A stretch of 64,000 nt of DNA, taken from Rhizobium sp. ICMP 5592 (GTDB lineage Bacteria; Pseudomonadota; Alphaproteobacteria; Rhizobiales; Rhizobiaceae). The notes under the pieces are model-generated. The model had not been told where the DNA came from. It did no database searches and saw only the letters and a program-made list of their open reading frames with translations. Positions 28,511-38,143 of the stretch are shown here, one piece after another (within the stretch, counting starts at the first letter, position 1; every line of letters begins with the position of its first letter). The DNA lies in contig NZ_QSNT01000006.1 of assembly GCF_009498525.1 (NCBI RefSeq), positions 1 to 64,000 on the forward strand. Reading direction: 5' to 3'. The translations under genes were made by a program, and so were the position numbers.

Positions 28511-29017
28511 ATGCCCTCGATGTACCGCTTTTCAGTTCCCGTCTTTCAACGCGGCCTTACGGTCCTTGCGACCTATCTCGATGCGATCGAGACCTATGCC
28601 GCGGAAAAAGGCATCGACCCCAAAGAGCTTGTCAGTGCGCGCCTCATCGACGACATGCTGCCGCTTTCCGGCCAGTTCCAACGCGCCTCCGACAGCGCCA
28701 AGCTCGCCATCGTCCGGTTGACCGGCGTCGAAGCGCCGCGCTTCGAGGACAATGAGACGACCGTTGCCGAACTGCGCGAGCGCCTGAAGAAGACACAGGA
28801 TTTCCTGGCGACGATCACGCCGGAGACGATGGCGGGCAGCGAAAGCCGCGAAGTGACGATTTCGCCCGGCGGCAAGACGATGGTCTTCACCGGCGAGGAC
28901 CTGCTCGCAAGCTTCTCCCTGCCGAATTTCTTCTTCCACGTCACGACCGCGCACGACATCCTGCGCAGCCGCGGCCTGCCGGTCGGCAAGATGACCTATC
29001 TTGGCGCGCTTTCTTGA
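28511..29017 (+). CDS. DUF1993 family protein
   Basis: A 168-residue soluble protein matching the DUF1993 pattern, a four-helix DinB-like fold: MYRFSVPVFQRGLTVLATYL at the start, DDMLPLSGQFQRASDSAK in the middle and LPNFFFHVTTAHDILRSRG at the end. The family has no established function. GGAG precedes the ATG. It stands alone between divergent and convergent neighbours; its stop is 22 bp from the convergent hydrolase gene. Confidence 0.8.
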   Translation: MPSMYRFSVPVFQRGLTVLATYLDAIETYAAEKGIDPKELVSARLIDDMLPLSGQFQRASDSAKLAIVRLTGVEAPRFEDNETTVAELRERLKKTQDFLATITPETMAGSESREVTISPGGKTMVFTGEDLLASFSLPNFFFHVTTAHDILRSRGLPVGKMTYLGALS

Positions 29018-29038
29018 TAGCCCGCTATTGAATTTGGA

Positions 29039-30595
29039 TCAGGGCCGGCGCGAAACCGGCCCTTTTTCGGTCAGTTCAGTATAGGCGAGCGTCTGGTCGA
29101 GATGCTGTGCCCGCAGGGACAATAGCTTTTCGGCATATTCCAGCCGCATCGCCGCATAGTCGCCATCATCGGCGACATTGGTCAGCTCCGCCGGATCCTT
29201 TACCAGATCGTAGAGCAGAGGCGGCAGGCCGGCAAAATGCACGTATTTGAAGTGCTCGTCCCGGACCACGGCGAGATTACAGGCATTCGACTTCAGTCCG
29301 AAATGCCGCTCCGATTCACCGCCAGCAATATCGCGGAAATCGAATTCCCAGAACACCGCATCGCGCCAGCTCTCCGGCTCCCTGCCTTCCAGGAAGAGCA
29401 TGAGCGTCTCGCCGTCGAGGTGATTGTCGGGCGCAAGGCCGAGCCGGTCGCACAGCGTCGGAAAGATATCGACGGCACTGGTGAAGCGCTCGACCTGCTG
29501 GCCCGCGCCCGTCGGATGGCCGGGATCGCGAATGACCAGCGGCACATGGTAGCTGCCATCGAAAAAGCCACCTTTGCCGAGCATCCAGTGGTCTCCCATC
29601 ATCTCGGCGTGATCGGAGGTGAAGATGATCAGCGTATCGTCCCAGGCGCCGGCATCCTTGAGCGCCTGCCAGATCCGCCCGAGCTGGGCATCCACCTCGG
29701 CGATCATGCCGTAATAAATGGCGCGGATCGCCGAGAGATCCTGCGCTGTCCAGTCACTCGCGGATCCTTCACCGCCATGGATGAAACTGCCCTTGCCGAT
29801 CAGTGGTAGGGCAAAGGCGAGAAACGGGTGCACCGCCTGCTCCGTCTCGCGATCCGTAGCCCGCGCAAACGCCGGTCCACCGCTTGGCGTAAACATGCGA
29901 TTATAGGGTTCCGGTACCGAAAACGGTGGATGCGGCCGCAGGAACGAGACATGCGCGAACCATGGCGCATCCTGTTCGCCAAGCCAGCGGATGAATTCGC
30001 CGGTCAGAAAGGCCGTCTGCGTTTCATCCCTGGAATAGGCGGGTGCCGTGTCGGAAATTTCACCGGCCTTCGCCCCAACGGGAATATGAATATCGCGGCT
30101 CGTCGCTTCCGCATAACCGCGCGAGCGCAGCCAGGAGAGCCATTGCTTTTCGTGCTCGGGCAGGAGTTGGCGAGCGCTGAAGCCAGGGAGCACACCTTCA
30201 TAGGTTGTCAGATGCGGATCGTTCGGATCCATGCAGCGCGGATCGGGAGCCGTATCGGTATAGCCAAACAGCGTCGGATCGTAACCGCCACGCCGGGCGG
30301 CAAGCGCCAGATTGTCGAACCGGGCATCCAGCGGCGACCCATTGCGGCAGACGCGATGGTTCATCTGATAGAGCCCGGTATAAAGCGTCGCGCGCGCCGG
30401 CGAACAGGGCGCCGTCCCGGCGAAATGACGGGCAAACAGCACACCGTCGCGCGCCAAAGCGTCGACATTCGGTGTCTTGACGCTGGCATGGCCGACAGCG
30501 GAGAGGCAATCACCCCGCCACTGATCGGCCGAGATCAGCAACACATTCGTGCGTTTGCCCGAGGCACGCCGCTCAGTGCTGGTTGGATTTGGCAT
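29039..30595 (-). CDS. Sulfatase-superfamily hydrolase, phosphonate monoester hydrolase-like
   Basis: About 518 residues of the alkaline phosphatase superfamily. The motif CSPAR in APCSPARATLYTG fits the C-x-P-x-R formylglycine signature; the cysteine would be oxidised to formylglycine and act as nucleophile. Other metal and substrate residues are present (NVLLISADQWRGD and TSDHAEMMGDH). Overall order and several blocks, such as FHGGEGS-like FIHGGEGS and HFKYVHFAGLPPLLYDL, parallel the Rhizobium phosphonate monoester hydrolase, which also cleaves phosphodiesters and sulfate esters. An upstream start at 30718 is unlikely because it would lie well inside galE; the ATG at 30595 has GGAA upstream and overlaps galE by 23 bp. 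Exact substrate unknown. Confidence 0.8.
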   Translation of the reverse strand: MPNPTSTERRASGKRTNVLLISADQWRGDCLSAVGHASVKTPNVDALARDGVLFARHFAGTAPCSPARATLYTGLYQMNHRVCRNGSPLDARFDNLALAARRGGYDPTLFGYTDTAPDPRCMDPNDPHLTTYEGVLPGFSARQLLPEHEKQWLSWLRSRGYAEATSRDIHIPVGAKAGEISDTAPAYSRDETQTAFLTGEFIRWLGEQDAPWFAHVSFLRPHPPFSVPEPYNRMFTPSGGPAFARATDRETEQAVHPFLAFALPLIGKGSFIHGGEGSASDWTAQDLSAIRAIYYGMIAEVDAQLGRIWQALKDAGAWDDTLIIFTSDHAEMMGDHWMLGKGGFFDGSYHVPLVIRDPGHPTGAGQQVERFTSAVDIFPTLCDRLGLAPDNHLDGETLMLFLEGREPESWRDAVFWEFDFRDIAGGESERHFGLKSNACNLAVVRDEHFKYVHFAGLPPLLYDLVKDPAELTNVADDGDYAAMRLEYAEKLLSLRAQHLDQTLAYTELTEKGPVSRRP

Positions 30596-31556
30596 GCCAG
30601 TTCCAGGCGGACTCGATGATACGCGACAGATCGTATTGCGGGGACCAGCCAAGAACGTCGCGGGCCTTGTCATTGTTGGCGACCAGCGTGGTCGAATCGC
30701 CCTCGCGACGGCCGACATATTCGACCGGGAACGGCCGGGCTGACACGGTTTCGATCGCTCCCAGCAGCTCCTTGACCGTCGTGCCGGTGCCGGTGCCGAG
30801 GTTCAGCGCGACGGACTCGCCGCCCCTGAGCAGATATTCCACCGCCCGGACATGCGCGTCCGCGAGATCGAGCACATGGATATAGTCGCGCACGCAGGTG
30901 CCGTCACGCGTGTCGTAGTCGCTGCCGAAGACCTTGAAGCCTTGGCGGCGGCCGAGCGCCGCGTCGATCGCCAGCGGAATAGCGTGGGTTTCCGGCGTAT
31001 GCCATTCACCGATGCGCCCTTCGAAATCGGCGCCGGCAGCGTTGAAATAGCGCAGCACCACGGAACGCAGGCCCTTGTACTGGTCGTAATCGGCAAGCGC
31101 CTGCTCGACGATATATTTGGTGCGGCCATAGGGATTGATCGGCACCTGCCGATGGCTCTCGTCCAGCGGCACGCTCTGCGGCAATCCATAGGTGGCACAG
31201 GTGGAGGAAAAGACAAACGCTCCGACACCGGCCGCCTGCGCCGCCGCCAGCAGTGTCAGCGTGCCGATGACGTTGTTTTCGTAGAAGGAGACAGGGTCCT
31301 TGACGGATTCACCCACCTCGATCAGCGCCGCAAAATGCAGGATGGCCGCCGGCTTGTATTTCGCCAGGACTTCATCGAGGCGCGCCCGGTCGCGGATATC
31401 GCCTTCTTCGGCCGGACCCCATTTAACGAATTCGCGATGACCGTTGGAAAAATTGTCATAGACGACGGGCTGAAAACCCTTGTTCGCTAGATCCAGACAT
31501 GTGTGCGAGCCGATATAGCCGGCGCCCCCGACCACAAGAACCGTTTCTCCTGCCAT
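30573..31556 (-). CDS. galE: UDP-glucose 4-epimerase GalE (ExoB)
   Basis: About 327 residues, an extended SDR enzyme. The NAD-binding GGAGYIGSH is at the N-terminus, the catalytic S-T-C and Y-x-x-x-K are seen in FSSTCATYG and NPYGRTKY, and the sugar-binding region RYFNAAGAD follows. It interconverts UDP-glucose and UDP-galactose for exopolysaccharide and lipopolysaccharide precursors; rhizobial copies are called exoB. The ATG at 31556 is chosen because AGAAGG lies seven bases upstream, whereas the ATG at 31562 would be too close to it. Its 3-prime end overlaps the hydrolase gene by 23 bp, so the two are probably cotranscribed. The 277-bp spacer before traA contains no gene. Confidence 0.93.
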   Translation of the reverse strand: MAGETVLVVGGAGYIGSHTCLDLANKGFQPVVYDNFSNGHREFVKWGPAEEGDIRDRARLDEVLAKYKPAAILHFAALIEVGESVKDPVSFYENNVIGTLTLLAAAQAAGVGAFVFSSTCATYGLPQSVPLDESHRQVPINPYGRTKYIVEQALADYDQYKGLRSVVLRYFNAAGADFEGRIGEWHTPETHAIPLAIDAALGRRQGFKVFGSDYDTRDGTCVRDYIHVLDLADAHVRAVEYLLRGGESVALNLGTGTGTTVKELLGAIETVSARPFPVEYVGRREGDSTTLVANNDKARDVLGWSPQYDLSRIIESAWNWHAKSNQH

Positions 31557-31833
31557 AGCCATCCCTTCTCAACGATGTACTGCCCAAAGCACGCCGGACC
31601 GTGCTTGATCCGCCGCCTAGAATTAGAGACCTCTGGACGAGTTGCAAGGCTAGAAAAATTTGGGGAGAAACAGACCGATCCAAAACTTGCATTCAGGCCC
31701 GTCGCTATCTCGCCACTACTCATCACCAGCCGGACAACCTGCATCTTCGTTTCCGTTGGACTACCAAAAGACGGCTCCTCGGCAACGGGCCCGGATATGG
31801 GCCTGCCGTTTCCCTTTAACATCTCCGGACATT

Positions 31834-34800
31834 CTAGTGCTCAACACCGCGCGCACGGCTGATCGTTCGACGGTGCCGCTCGGCGATAATCTCTTCTGCC
31901 CTATCTATGGCGACGGCACGCTGGACTGTGCGCAATTGCGCAAGGATGGCTTTGAAGGCCGATTGTTGAGACATTGAAACCATGTTGGCAACACCAGCCT
32001 CGTTGCGTGAAATTGCACCCGGTCCGAAGCGAGCATCAAGTGCCTTGCTGACAAGAAAAAACTCCTGCCGGACATCTGGTGACAACGACCGGACCAGCCG
32101 TGCCAACTCGCGCGGGTTCTTCTCCGTCTCGGACGTGATGTGTCGCAGCTCGGCCTGGGCAATTCTCGTCAACGCTGGAATAGGTATTGCCATCCGCCCC
32201 CGCTCGATCATGACCGCCGATTTTTCGTTCTCAAAAGCGCCCACGTAATATCGACCGAGAGAGTGAATATCAGCACTAACTGCGTCAACCGCCTGCAGCG
32301 CTTCCCTGCGCTCGCGACCACCGGAAAGCAGCCTATCCATCGTCCTGCCGCTACCACGCAGAGGGCCATAGGCGGTTGGTTCCGTAGCAACGGCACGCGC
32401 AATACGTTCAGGATCGATCTGCTTGCGCACCAGATCTTCGATCGTCGCCACGGCAGCTGCGGGGTCGCGCCAGATCACGGTCGCGGTGGCAGCGAGTGCT
32501 GCTCTTACCTGTTTGTAATGCTCAGTCTCGGTGACGCGCATCCGTGCCTCTTCATCGAGACTCGCCTTGAATTTCGTGACCGCCGGCAACATCGCAGGTA
32601 TGGTGTTGAGGTCATCGGAGGTGGCCGCCGCAACGATCCCGGAAGGATCCTGTTGCTCAGCGAGCTGCTGCTCGGCGGCGAAGCGTTTGACAGCAGCAAA
32701 TATCGCAGTCAACTCGGTCCGCTTTTCCTTGCCAATCGCTTCCGGCATGCCTATTGCGATATCGCGCTCTGCGAACTGATCAGTCTTTTCCGTAAAGGCG
32801 TCCCAGCCGAATCGGCGGCTCAAGGCTTCACTCACCGCCTTGATCTCCTGAACAACGAAACGATCCTCCGCGGCAATGCGAAATGCTGTGCGGTATGCTT
32901 CCTGCCCACCCTTCTGTCGGATCGCTTCGACCTCAGTGAGCCGCCCTCTCGCTCTGTCGGAAAGGCCCGGCACGGTGACCTCCATGGACAACCGACGCCT
33001 TCGTTCGCGATCGTCGAACCGATCCGCCTGCTTGCGAAACTCAGTTGCGTGCGCCCGTGCAAGAACCGCCAATTCGGGCACCGCGGCCAAGGCGGCGGCC
33101 CTCATCGCTCGATCACCACGGCCGTCGATCAGCCGGTTGTTGCCATGCAACGCACCCAGGCTTTGCGGAGAGCGTGATAACCGCTCCGCCATGATGCCTG
33201 GGTCCAGCGCGAGGTTCCATGATTGTTCGTTCAGACGAGAAAGTGCTCTATCTGGCTCACGATAGATTCGCTCAAGCAGCGGACGCAGGATTGCTTCTCG
33301 TTCCTTCCATTGGGGAGATGCGAGTTGGGCACGACGCGCATCTTCCGCAGTCGATCGGGTAAAGGATTTCACTGCGGGCAGCAGATCGAAAGCATCCGCG
33401 ACCGGAGCGGGCAACGCGTTTTTGTCCTGTGTTGCGCGAATAGCAGTATTTCGACCCGAAGTTTCGATCGCGATACCGAAGGCGACGCTTGCCCGCTGCC
33501 AGAGCCGCATCACGTGATCACGTTGTTCGGCAAGCCAATTAGATAGACGCTCAGTCTGTGCATCGACGGCGTGACTATAATCCGCGATGGTGTCGATGCC
33601 GCGCCGCCGTGCAAAGTCGAAAGCCACGGATCGATAAGACGCCTCATTTTCGAAATCGAGCGTCGCCGTCTTTTCGCCGGAGCGCGACAACCGTTCGACC
33701 AGTTGCCCGTAGAGCGCCGGTCGGTGATGTTCGGCAGCAAGCTGCTCCATCCGATCCTCGGCCTTTTCAATTGAATACGCTGTCCAGATATTGCGTTCGA
33801 CAACACGATCCTCAAAGTGCTTCGCGCCCGTTTCCTCATCAATAACGGGCACTTTGACGGTAACTTTTTCAGTTCCATCCTTGCGCAGGGTCGCGATATC
33901 GCCGACCCCCACGCCGGCATCCTCAAGCGCCTTGGGCAGACTGACGCCCCAAAGGCGATGCGTGGTTCCATCGTCCGTTTTGACGTCAACATAAGGAGAA
34001 GGACCGACGTCGTCCTGCTTGCGGAACTTCGCCAGCCCGGTTTCAACAAGCTCGCCGGTGATGCCGGCGACATGTTCGACGCGTGCCGTCTTGCCCCATT
34101 CCAACTTTGGCTGAAAATCTTCCATTGCCGCATAGAGATCGACACGCTCGCGATGACGCGTCATGGCAACATAGGTCAGGTGTCGGTCCATCATCCCGGT
34201 TGCCAGCACGAAAGCGCGGTCGAAGGTCGATCCTTGGGTCTTGTGAATCGTTACGGCGTAGCCATGGTCAACATTGCGATAAGTGTTTTCCGCAAACATG
34301 ACATCCCGGCCACTATCCAACCGAACGAAAAGGAATGGTTCTCCACCCCGATCCGCTGTCGAAATCACTGTTCCAAACATGCCGTTCTTGACATGCTGAA
34401 CAGTTAGATGAGGGGCCTTGGGTTCGACGAACCGCGCATTTTCCAGAAAGATGATCCGGTCGCCCACGGAGAATTCACGTCTGCCGCGCTCGGTGCGAAA
34501 CGACCGACCCTCCCCGAGTGCATCCTGATGCAACATAACCGCACGGATCGCGTCGTTGAGGCGTCTCACATCGCTATTGGTGTGGGCGAGAACCACCAAC
34601 TCGTCGCCACGCAACTTACGACCTTCAATCTCTGCCTTGGCGATGGCATCAATGCGAGCGTTGGCCCAGTCGGAAACGATCCGTTGAACGGCATCGTTCC
34701 GCGTGTCGCTTTGGAGGAGATGGCCATGGGCGCTATAGACACTCAAGGCTTCCTCAACCTTTCCACGGGCAAACAGACGAGATGCATCTCGCGCCCATTC

Positions 34801-36435
34801 GTGTTTCTGGCGACGAACGCCGACCAATTCGACAAAGCCGATGCGCTCGACGATGGCACGGAAGGAAGCACCCGCCTGGATCGGCTGGAGTTGCATCGCA
34901 TCGCCGACAAGAACCGCTTTCGCGCCGGCATCCTCGACGCGTTTGAGAAGACGCGCCATCTGTTGCGACGATACCATGCCAGCTTCGTCTAGAACCAACA
35001 CGTCGCCCTTCTGCAGCAGGTCATATTCGTTTTCCCAGGCAAGCTCCCAAGCGGCAATCGTACGCGAGCGGATCCCGGAGCTACCATTCAATGCCTCCGC
35101 CGCCTTGCCGGCGAGCGCTGCTCCAAGGACACGTCTGCCTTCTCCTTCCCAGGCGATGCGTGCCACACTCAGCAATGTCGATTTGCCAGCACCCGCAATA
35201 CCGACGACCGCGGCAATGCCGCTGTCAGCCGTGATATACCGGACCGCATCGACCTGTTCGGCGTCCAGGCTGATGACCTTGCCTAGTGTTGCTTCAAATT
35301 CAACCATCGCAGCATTAACTTGGGATGACGATACCGCAAAGCCACCGATGTTCGAGAGGTTGAATGCCGATCGCGCCATGTGGAATTCGGTCCTGATCAT
35401 CGCGCGCGTAGTGTAGACTGCCGGCCGCTCGACCCCAGCAGTTTCCGCACTCATCTGCTGTGGCCGCAGCATCACCAAATCATCCGACGCCATCAGTTTC
35501 GCGCGGATATTGGCAAAGACGATTGGATCATCAACATAGCGGTGCAGGGCGCGGGCGATCTCGGTTTCGTCGAAAGTCGAGCGCTCGTTGCTGAGTTGCC
35601 TAAGCAGTAGACCGGGGTCGGTGGCGAGACGATCCGCCCTCTCGTAACGCTGCGCCAATGCTGCTGGGGCGAAATAGACATCGGCACCTTTGCGTAGACG
35701 CGCCGTACCGACGGGATCGAGATGGCGCTGCCCCATTCCCCGCAACCCCTGCTCCTCGTAGGAGCGGCCGTCTATGCGGATATCGTGACCGGCAAGTGCC
35801 AGATGGTGCGTTACCGTTTCAGCCCAGGCAAGCTTCCACTCCTCCATCGTTGCCTTGTTGCCCGCCCACGGACGGTAAATGATTTTTCCTTTCGGCTTGT
35901 CGGGGGTTTTGAGGCGCAGCGGTTCACCGCTGTCGTCGACGACAGCGACTCCCTTCGGCCCGAATCCGTCCGCTGTTAGTGGACGTAGCGTGGTCATGAC
36001 GTGGACGTGCGGATTACCCTTCTTGTCGTGATAAACCCAGTCGGCCACCATTCCGCGCGACATCAGGTTCTCGCGAACGAAGTCGCGCACCAGGGCGATA
36101 TTCTCCTTCCTGCTGAGCTCGTTTGGAAGCGCAAGGATGATCTCGCGGGCCAACTGTGCATTGCGCCGGGTCTCGAAACAATCGACCGCATTCCAAAGCA
36201 CTTCGCTGGCGCCGGCAACCGATCGTCCGTCGATCGCAATTCGCAACCATGCCGGCGTGTCGTCAGGCAGAGCGAGTTCCTCATGGACGAGTTCGTCCGC
36301 CCCTGCGGTGTAGCGGAACTTAGTACCCACCTGTTCATCCATCATCTTGGTGCGATGACGATAGGCAGCAGCCGAGACGATGTTGTGTCCCGCTCCGCGG
36401 CTAATCAATTTCGCTCTCAAAAACATGATAGCCAA
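31834..36435 (-). CDS. traA: TraA conjugative relaxase-helicase (Ti/pSym type, MOBQ)
   Basis: About 1533 residues. The N-terminal MobA/MobL relaxase domain (residues ~1-240) has SRGAGHNIVSAAAYRHR and the histidine motif NPHVHVMTTLRP; it should nick oriT and stay bound to the strand. A TraI-type helicase follows with Walker A GIAGAGKST, DEAG and the distal IHKTQGSTFDRAFVL. The C-terminal third is a long helical region. Rhizobial TraA proteins start MAIMF; here the matching codon is a TTG at 36433-36435 with AGGGAG six bases upstream, so that start is chosen over the in-frame start at 36522. It is divergent from traC-traD. No traG or quorum-sensing traR/traI genes are nearby, which fits RctA-controlled plasmids. 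Confidence 0.92.
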   Translation of the reverse strand: MAIMFLRAKLISRGAGHNIVSAAAYRHRTKMMDEQVGTKFRYTAGADELVHEELALPDDTPAWLRIAIDGRSVAGASEVLWNAVDCFETRRNAQLAREIILALPNELSRKENIALVRDFVRENLMSRGMVADWVYHDKKGNPHVHVMTTLRPLTADGFGPKGVAVVDDSGEPLRLKTPDKPKGKIIYRPWAGNKATMEEWKLAWAETVTHHLALAGHDIRIDGRSYEEQGLRGMGQRHLDPVGTARLRKGADVYFAPAALAQRYERADRLATDPGLLLRQLSNERSTFDETEIARALHRYVDDPIVFANIRAKLMASDDLVMLRPQQMSAETAGVERPAVYTTRAMIRTEFHMARSAFNLSNIGGFAVSSSQVNAAMVEFEATLGKVISLDAEQVDAVRYITADSGIAAVVGIAGAGKSTLLSVARIAWEGEGRRVLGAALAGKAAEALNGSSGIRSRTIAAWELAWENEYDLLQKGDVLVLDEAGMVSSQQMARLLKRVEDAGAKAVLVGDAMQLQPIQAGASFRAIVERIGFVELVGVRRQKHEWARDASRLFARGKVEEALSVYSAHGHLLQSDTRNDAVQRIVSDWANARIDAIAKAEIEGRKLRGDELVVLAHTNSDVRRLNDAIRAVMLHQDALGEGRSFRTERGRREFSVGDRIIFLENARFVEPKAPHLTVQHVKNGMFGTVISTADRGGEPFLFVRLDSGRDVMFAENTYRNVDHGYAVTIHKTQGSTFDRAFVLATGMMDRHLTYVAMTRHRERVDLYAAMEDFQPKLEWGKTARVEHVAGITGELVETGLAKFRKQDDVGPSPYVDVKTDDGTTHRLWGVSLPKALEDAGVGVGDIATLRKDGTEKVTVKVPVIDEETGAKHFEDRVVERNIWTAYSIEKAEDRMEQLAAEHHRPALYGQLVERLSRSGEKTATLDFENEASYRSVAFDFARRRGIDTIADYSHAVDAQTERLSNWLAEQRDHVMRLWQRASVAFGIAIETSGRNTAIRATQDKNALPAPVADAFDLLPAVKSFTRSTAEDARRAQLASPQWKEREAILRPLLERIYREPDRALSRLNEQSWNLALDPGIMAERLSRSPQSLGALHGNNRLIDGRGDRAMRAAALAAVPELAVLARAHATEFRKQADRFDDRERRRRLSMEVTVPGLSDRARGRLTEVEAIRQKGGQEAYRTAFRIAAEDRFVVQEIKAVSEALSRRFGWDAFTEKTDQFAERDIAIGMPEAIGKEKRTELTAIFAAVKRFAAEQQLAEQQDPSGIVAAATSDDLNTIPAMLPAVTKFKASLDEEARMRVTETEHYKQVRAALAATATVIWRDPAAAVATIEDLVRKQIDPERIARAVATEPTAYGPLRGSGRTMDRLLSGGRERREALQAVDAVSADIHSLGRYYVGAFENEKSAVMIERGRMAIPIPALTRIAQAELRHITSETEKNPRELARLVRSLSPDVRQEFFLVSKALDARFGPGAISRNEAGVANMVSMSQQSAFKAILAQLRTVQRAVAIDRAEEIIAERHRRTISRARGVEH

Positions 36436-36627
36436 ATTTGACTCCCTAATTTCAAGCACGTCGATACTGCGGCAGATATCGAGGTATTTGGCGAGAAGAC
36501 CTATGAATAGGCCTATTTTCAAAGATGCATTCCATTTTCCTACATTATTCGACCTGATTTGACTACCGTATTTAAATCAGTATAAAAGATGCCATCAAAC
36601 TCGACCCTGATGAAAGAAAGGACAGCC
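36436..36627. other. traA-traC intergenic region, probable oriT zone
   Basis: Related plasmids have oriT between divergent traA and traC. A 12-bp palindrome AATAGGCCTATT is at 36506-36517, and inverted arms CTGATTT (36554-36560) and AAATCAG (36574-36580) flank the traC promoter. No bases match the Ti oriT nick core I can recall, so the nick site is not identified. Confidence 0.45.
36557..36586 (+). promoter_or_regulatory. traCD promoter with RctA-type shared element
   Basis: A sigma-70-like promoter, TTGACT at 36559-36564 and TATAAA at 36581-36586 with a 16-bp spacer, lies 41 bp before the traC ATG. The spacer (ACCGTATTTAAATCAG) matches the spacer of the virB promoter at 54249-54276 in 12 of 16 positions, and 23 of 29 positions match over the whole element. 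A conserved spacer between conserved boxes suggests a repressor site, most simply for the RctA-like protein. Confidence 0.7.
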
Positions 36628-36852
36628 ATGCGTGCAAAAACCACGGTCTCCGAGATCGACACACAGATCGAACTGCTCAAGGAGAAACGCGAGAGCATGG
36701 TCGCTAAGGCCAACGAACGCTTCGCTCGCGCGGCACTGAAAGCCGGCCTCGCCGAACTGGACATTCCCGACGCCGAGCTCAACACCGCCTTTGCCGAGAT
36801 CGCGGCGCGATTTCGCGATGGCGAAAAAAGGGCGACCGGCGCATCCGCTTAA
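36628..36852 (+). CDS. traC: Conjugal transfer protein TraC
   Basis: A 74-residue helical protein (SEIDTQIELLKEKRESMV, FARAALKAGL, FAEIAARFR) that matches Ti/pSym TraC, an auxiliary protein thought to help TraA at oriT. AAGGA is six bases before the ATG at 36628; a longer frame from 36589 would overlap the promoter. It is divergent from traA and followed by traD 49 bp later, the usual order. Confidence 0.8.
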   Translation: MRAKTTVSEIDTQIELLKEKRESMVAKANERFARAALKAGLAELDIPDAELNTAFAEIAARFRDGEKRATGASA

Positions 36853-36901
36853 GAGGCTTCATCAACGAATTTTATTTCTCGAACGAAGGCGGCAGCGCGA
36901 C

Positions 36902-37138
36902 ATGACGAACGATCGCAAGCGCGAAACGCGCGACAAGGTCATCTTCGGCGGATTGATCATCAAGGCTGGCCTGAGAAAGGCCGATCGCGCCTTTCTGCTC
37001 GGCGCCCTGATCGAGGCAAGCCGGATTCCGCTAGGTACGGCGCAATATCGCCACCTACATGAGATCGGAATGGAAGCATTCCGGGCCGACGCGCATGACC
37101 AATTCAGAAAGCAAGGGTCTAGCGTGACGATGAAGTGA
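36902..37138 (+). CDS. traD: Conjugal transfer protein TraD
   Basis: A 78-residue protein, DRKRETRDKVIFGGLIIKAGL with FLLGALIEAS, which is the short TraD family of Agrobacterium and Rhizobium plasmids, a DNA-processing accessory factor and not the F-plasmid coupling protein of the same name. The ATG at 36902 is preferred to an upstream in-frame ATG at 36791, which would overlap traC. In relatives traG (the coupling ATPase) follows directly; here the sequence passes to unrelated DNA right after the stop. Confidence 0.8.
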   Translation: MTNDRKRETRDKVIFGGLIIKAGLRKADRAFLLGALIEASRIPLGTAQYRHLHEIGMEAFRADAHDQFRKQGSSVTMK

Positions 37139-37459
37139 CGATCGTGCCTAATGCTTCTGAGGACATTGCGTCAGCGGTGGTGATCACTATGACACTATTT
37201 TTCACGGCATATAGATGGCCGGCGACGGCAACGATGTTTTCGCCTCGGCAAGTCGATTGGTTCATGCCTGCTACGCCGGCCATGTTGGCCGTAGCAGTTG
37301 ATTGAATTTGTATCTGGCATCCCAGAAATAGGCTCATATCCGTGACGCTATGCCTTAAAGACAACGCCCGCACACATAGAACACGAATGCACATTCGCGC
37401 GTTGAACATTTCGTGCTCGGCCGAGTAATAGTCAGGCAATGGTAGATAGACAGAGCAGC
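37139..37459. other. Intergenic gap with hairpin between convergent genes
   Basis: The expected traG start is absent. A minus-strand frame of 72 codons (37119-37337) exists but overlaps traD and has no family match, so it is not called. The hairpin noted separately at 37268-37297 is the only structure seen. Confidence 0.5.
37268..37297. terminator. Hairpin between convergent traD and yoaK-like genes
   Basis: CTGCTAC and GTAGCAG form the outer stem and GGCCA/TGGCC the inner stem with a small bulge and a 3-base loop. It is GC-rich and lies between convergent genes, but has no T-run, so a bidirectional terminator is only likely. Confidence 0.45.
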
Positions 37460-38143
37460 CTAAACCGGCCTTGCCGCCGCTCTGCCTGCATGCAGCAGAA
37501 TTCCAGCGAATGCCAGAACCGGCGGCACGAGGAAACAGGCGACGCCGATCAACATGAAAAGCAGGGCCGCCGCGGCACAGCCGAAGACAAAACCACCAAG
37601 CGTCGCCCCCATCCGGCCAAGCCTCGCCTTTGCGGCGGCTTTCGCTTCGGGCTCTACCCCGCGCAGGAGATCGGCGATATCGATCATGATCTGCGTCGTC
37701 GTCCCGGTCATCATTGTCGTTGGCGGCGCCGTGCCGAGATGAACGCGGTGCAAGGCATTCTGAACGGCCATCGCCGACACCAGCGTCATGCCCGTCAGGA
37801 TCGCCTGCCAGCCATCGCCACTGACAAACGGGCCGAAGCCAAGGGTAAAGACGGCGGCAAGCGCCAATAGCAGGAAATTCAGCATCAGGATCACCGGCAG
37901 CACCGGCAAATTGCGTCGAGACAGCTCGCCGCCGAGCAGACGGGCGAGGATCACGACCATGCAGAAGACTGGCAGCGCCAGCAGTTTGGCCGCAGCGCCC
38001 GAAGTTCCCAGCACCATCGCGGCAGCGAAGGTGACGAAGTTGCCGGTGACATGGGCGGTAAACAGGCCATGCAGGGCCAGAAAGCCGGCGGTGTCGACAT
38101 AACCGCCATTGATGCTCAGGAGAGTGGGCAGGCTCGGCTTCAT
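37460..38143 (-). CDS. YoaK/DUF1275 family membrane protein
   Basis: About 227 residues with six hydrophobic segments. The motifs GGYVDTAGFLAL, FTAHVTGNFVTFA and NALHRVHLGTAPPTTMMTGTTTQ are characteristic of the DUF1275/YoaK family, proposed to be membrane transport or signalling proteins but not characterised. The ATG at 38143 (ACGAGG upstream) removes an unlikely N-terminal extension from 38194. It stands alone and converges on traD. Confidence 0.8.
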   Translation of the reverse strand: MKPSLPTLLSINGGYVDTAGFLALHGLFTAHVTGNFVTFAAAMVLGTSGAAAKLLALPVFCMVVILARLLGGELSRRNLPVLPVILMLNFLLLALAAVFTLGFGPFVSGDGWQAILTGMTLVSAMAVQNALHRVHLGTAPPTTMMTGTTTQIMIDIADLLRGVEPEAKAAAKARLGRMGATLGGFVFGCAAAALLFMLIGVACFLVPPVLAFAGILLHAGRAAARPV

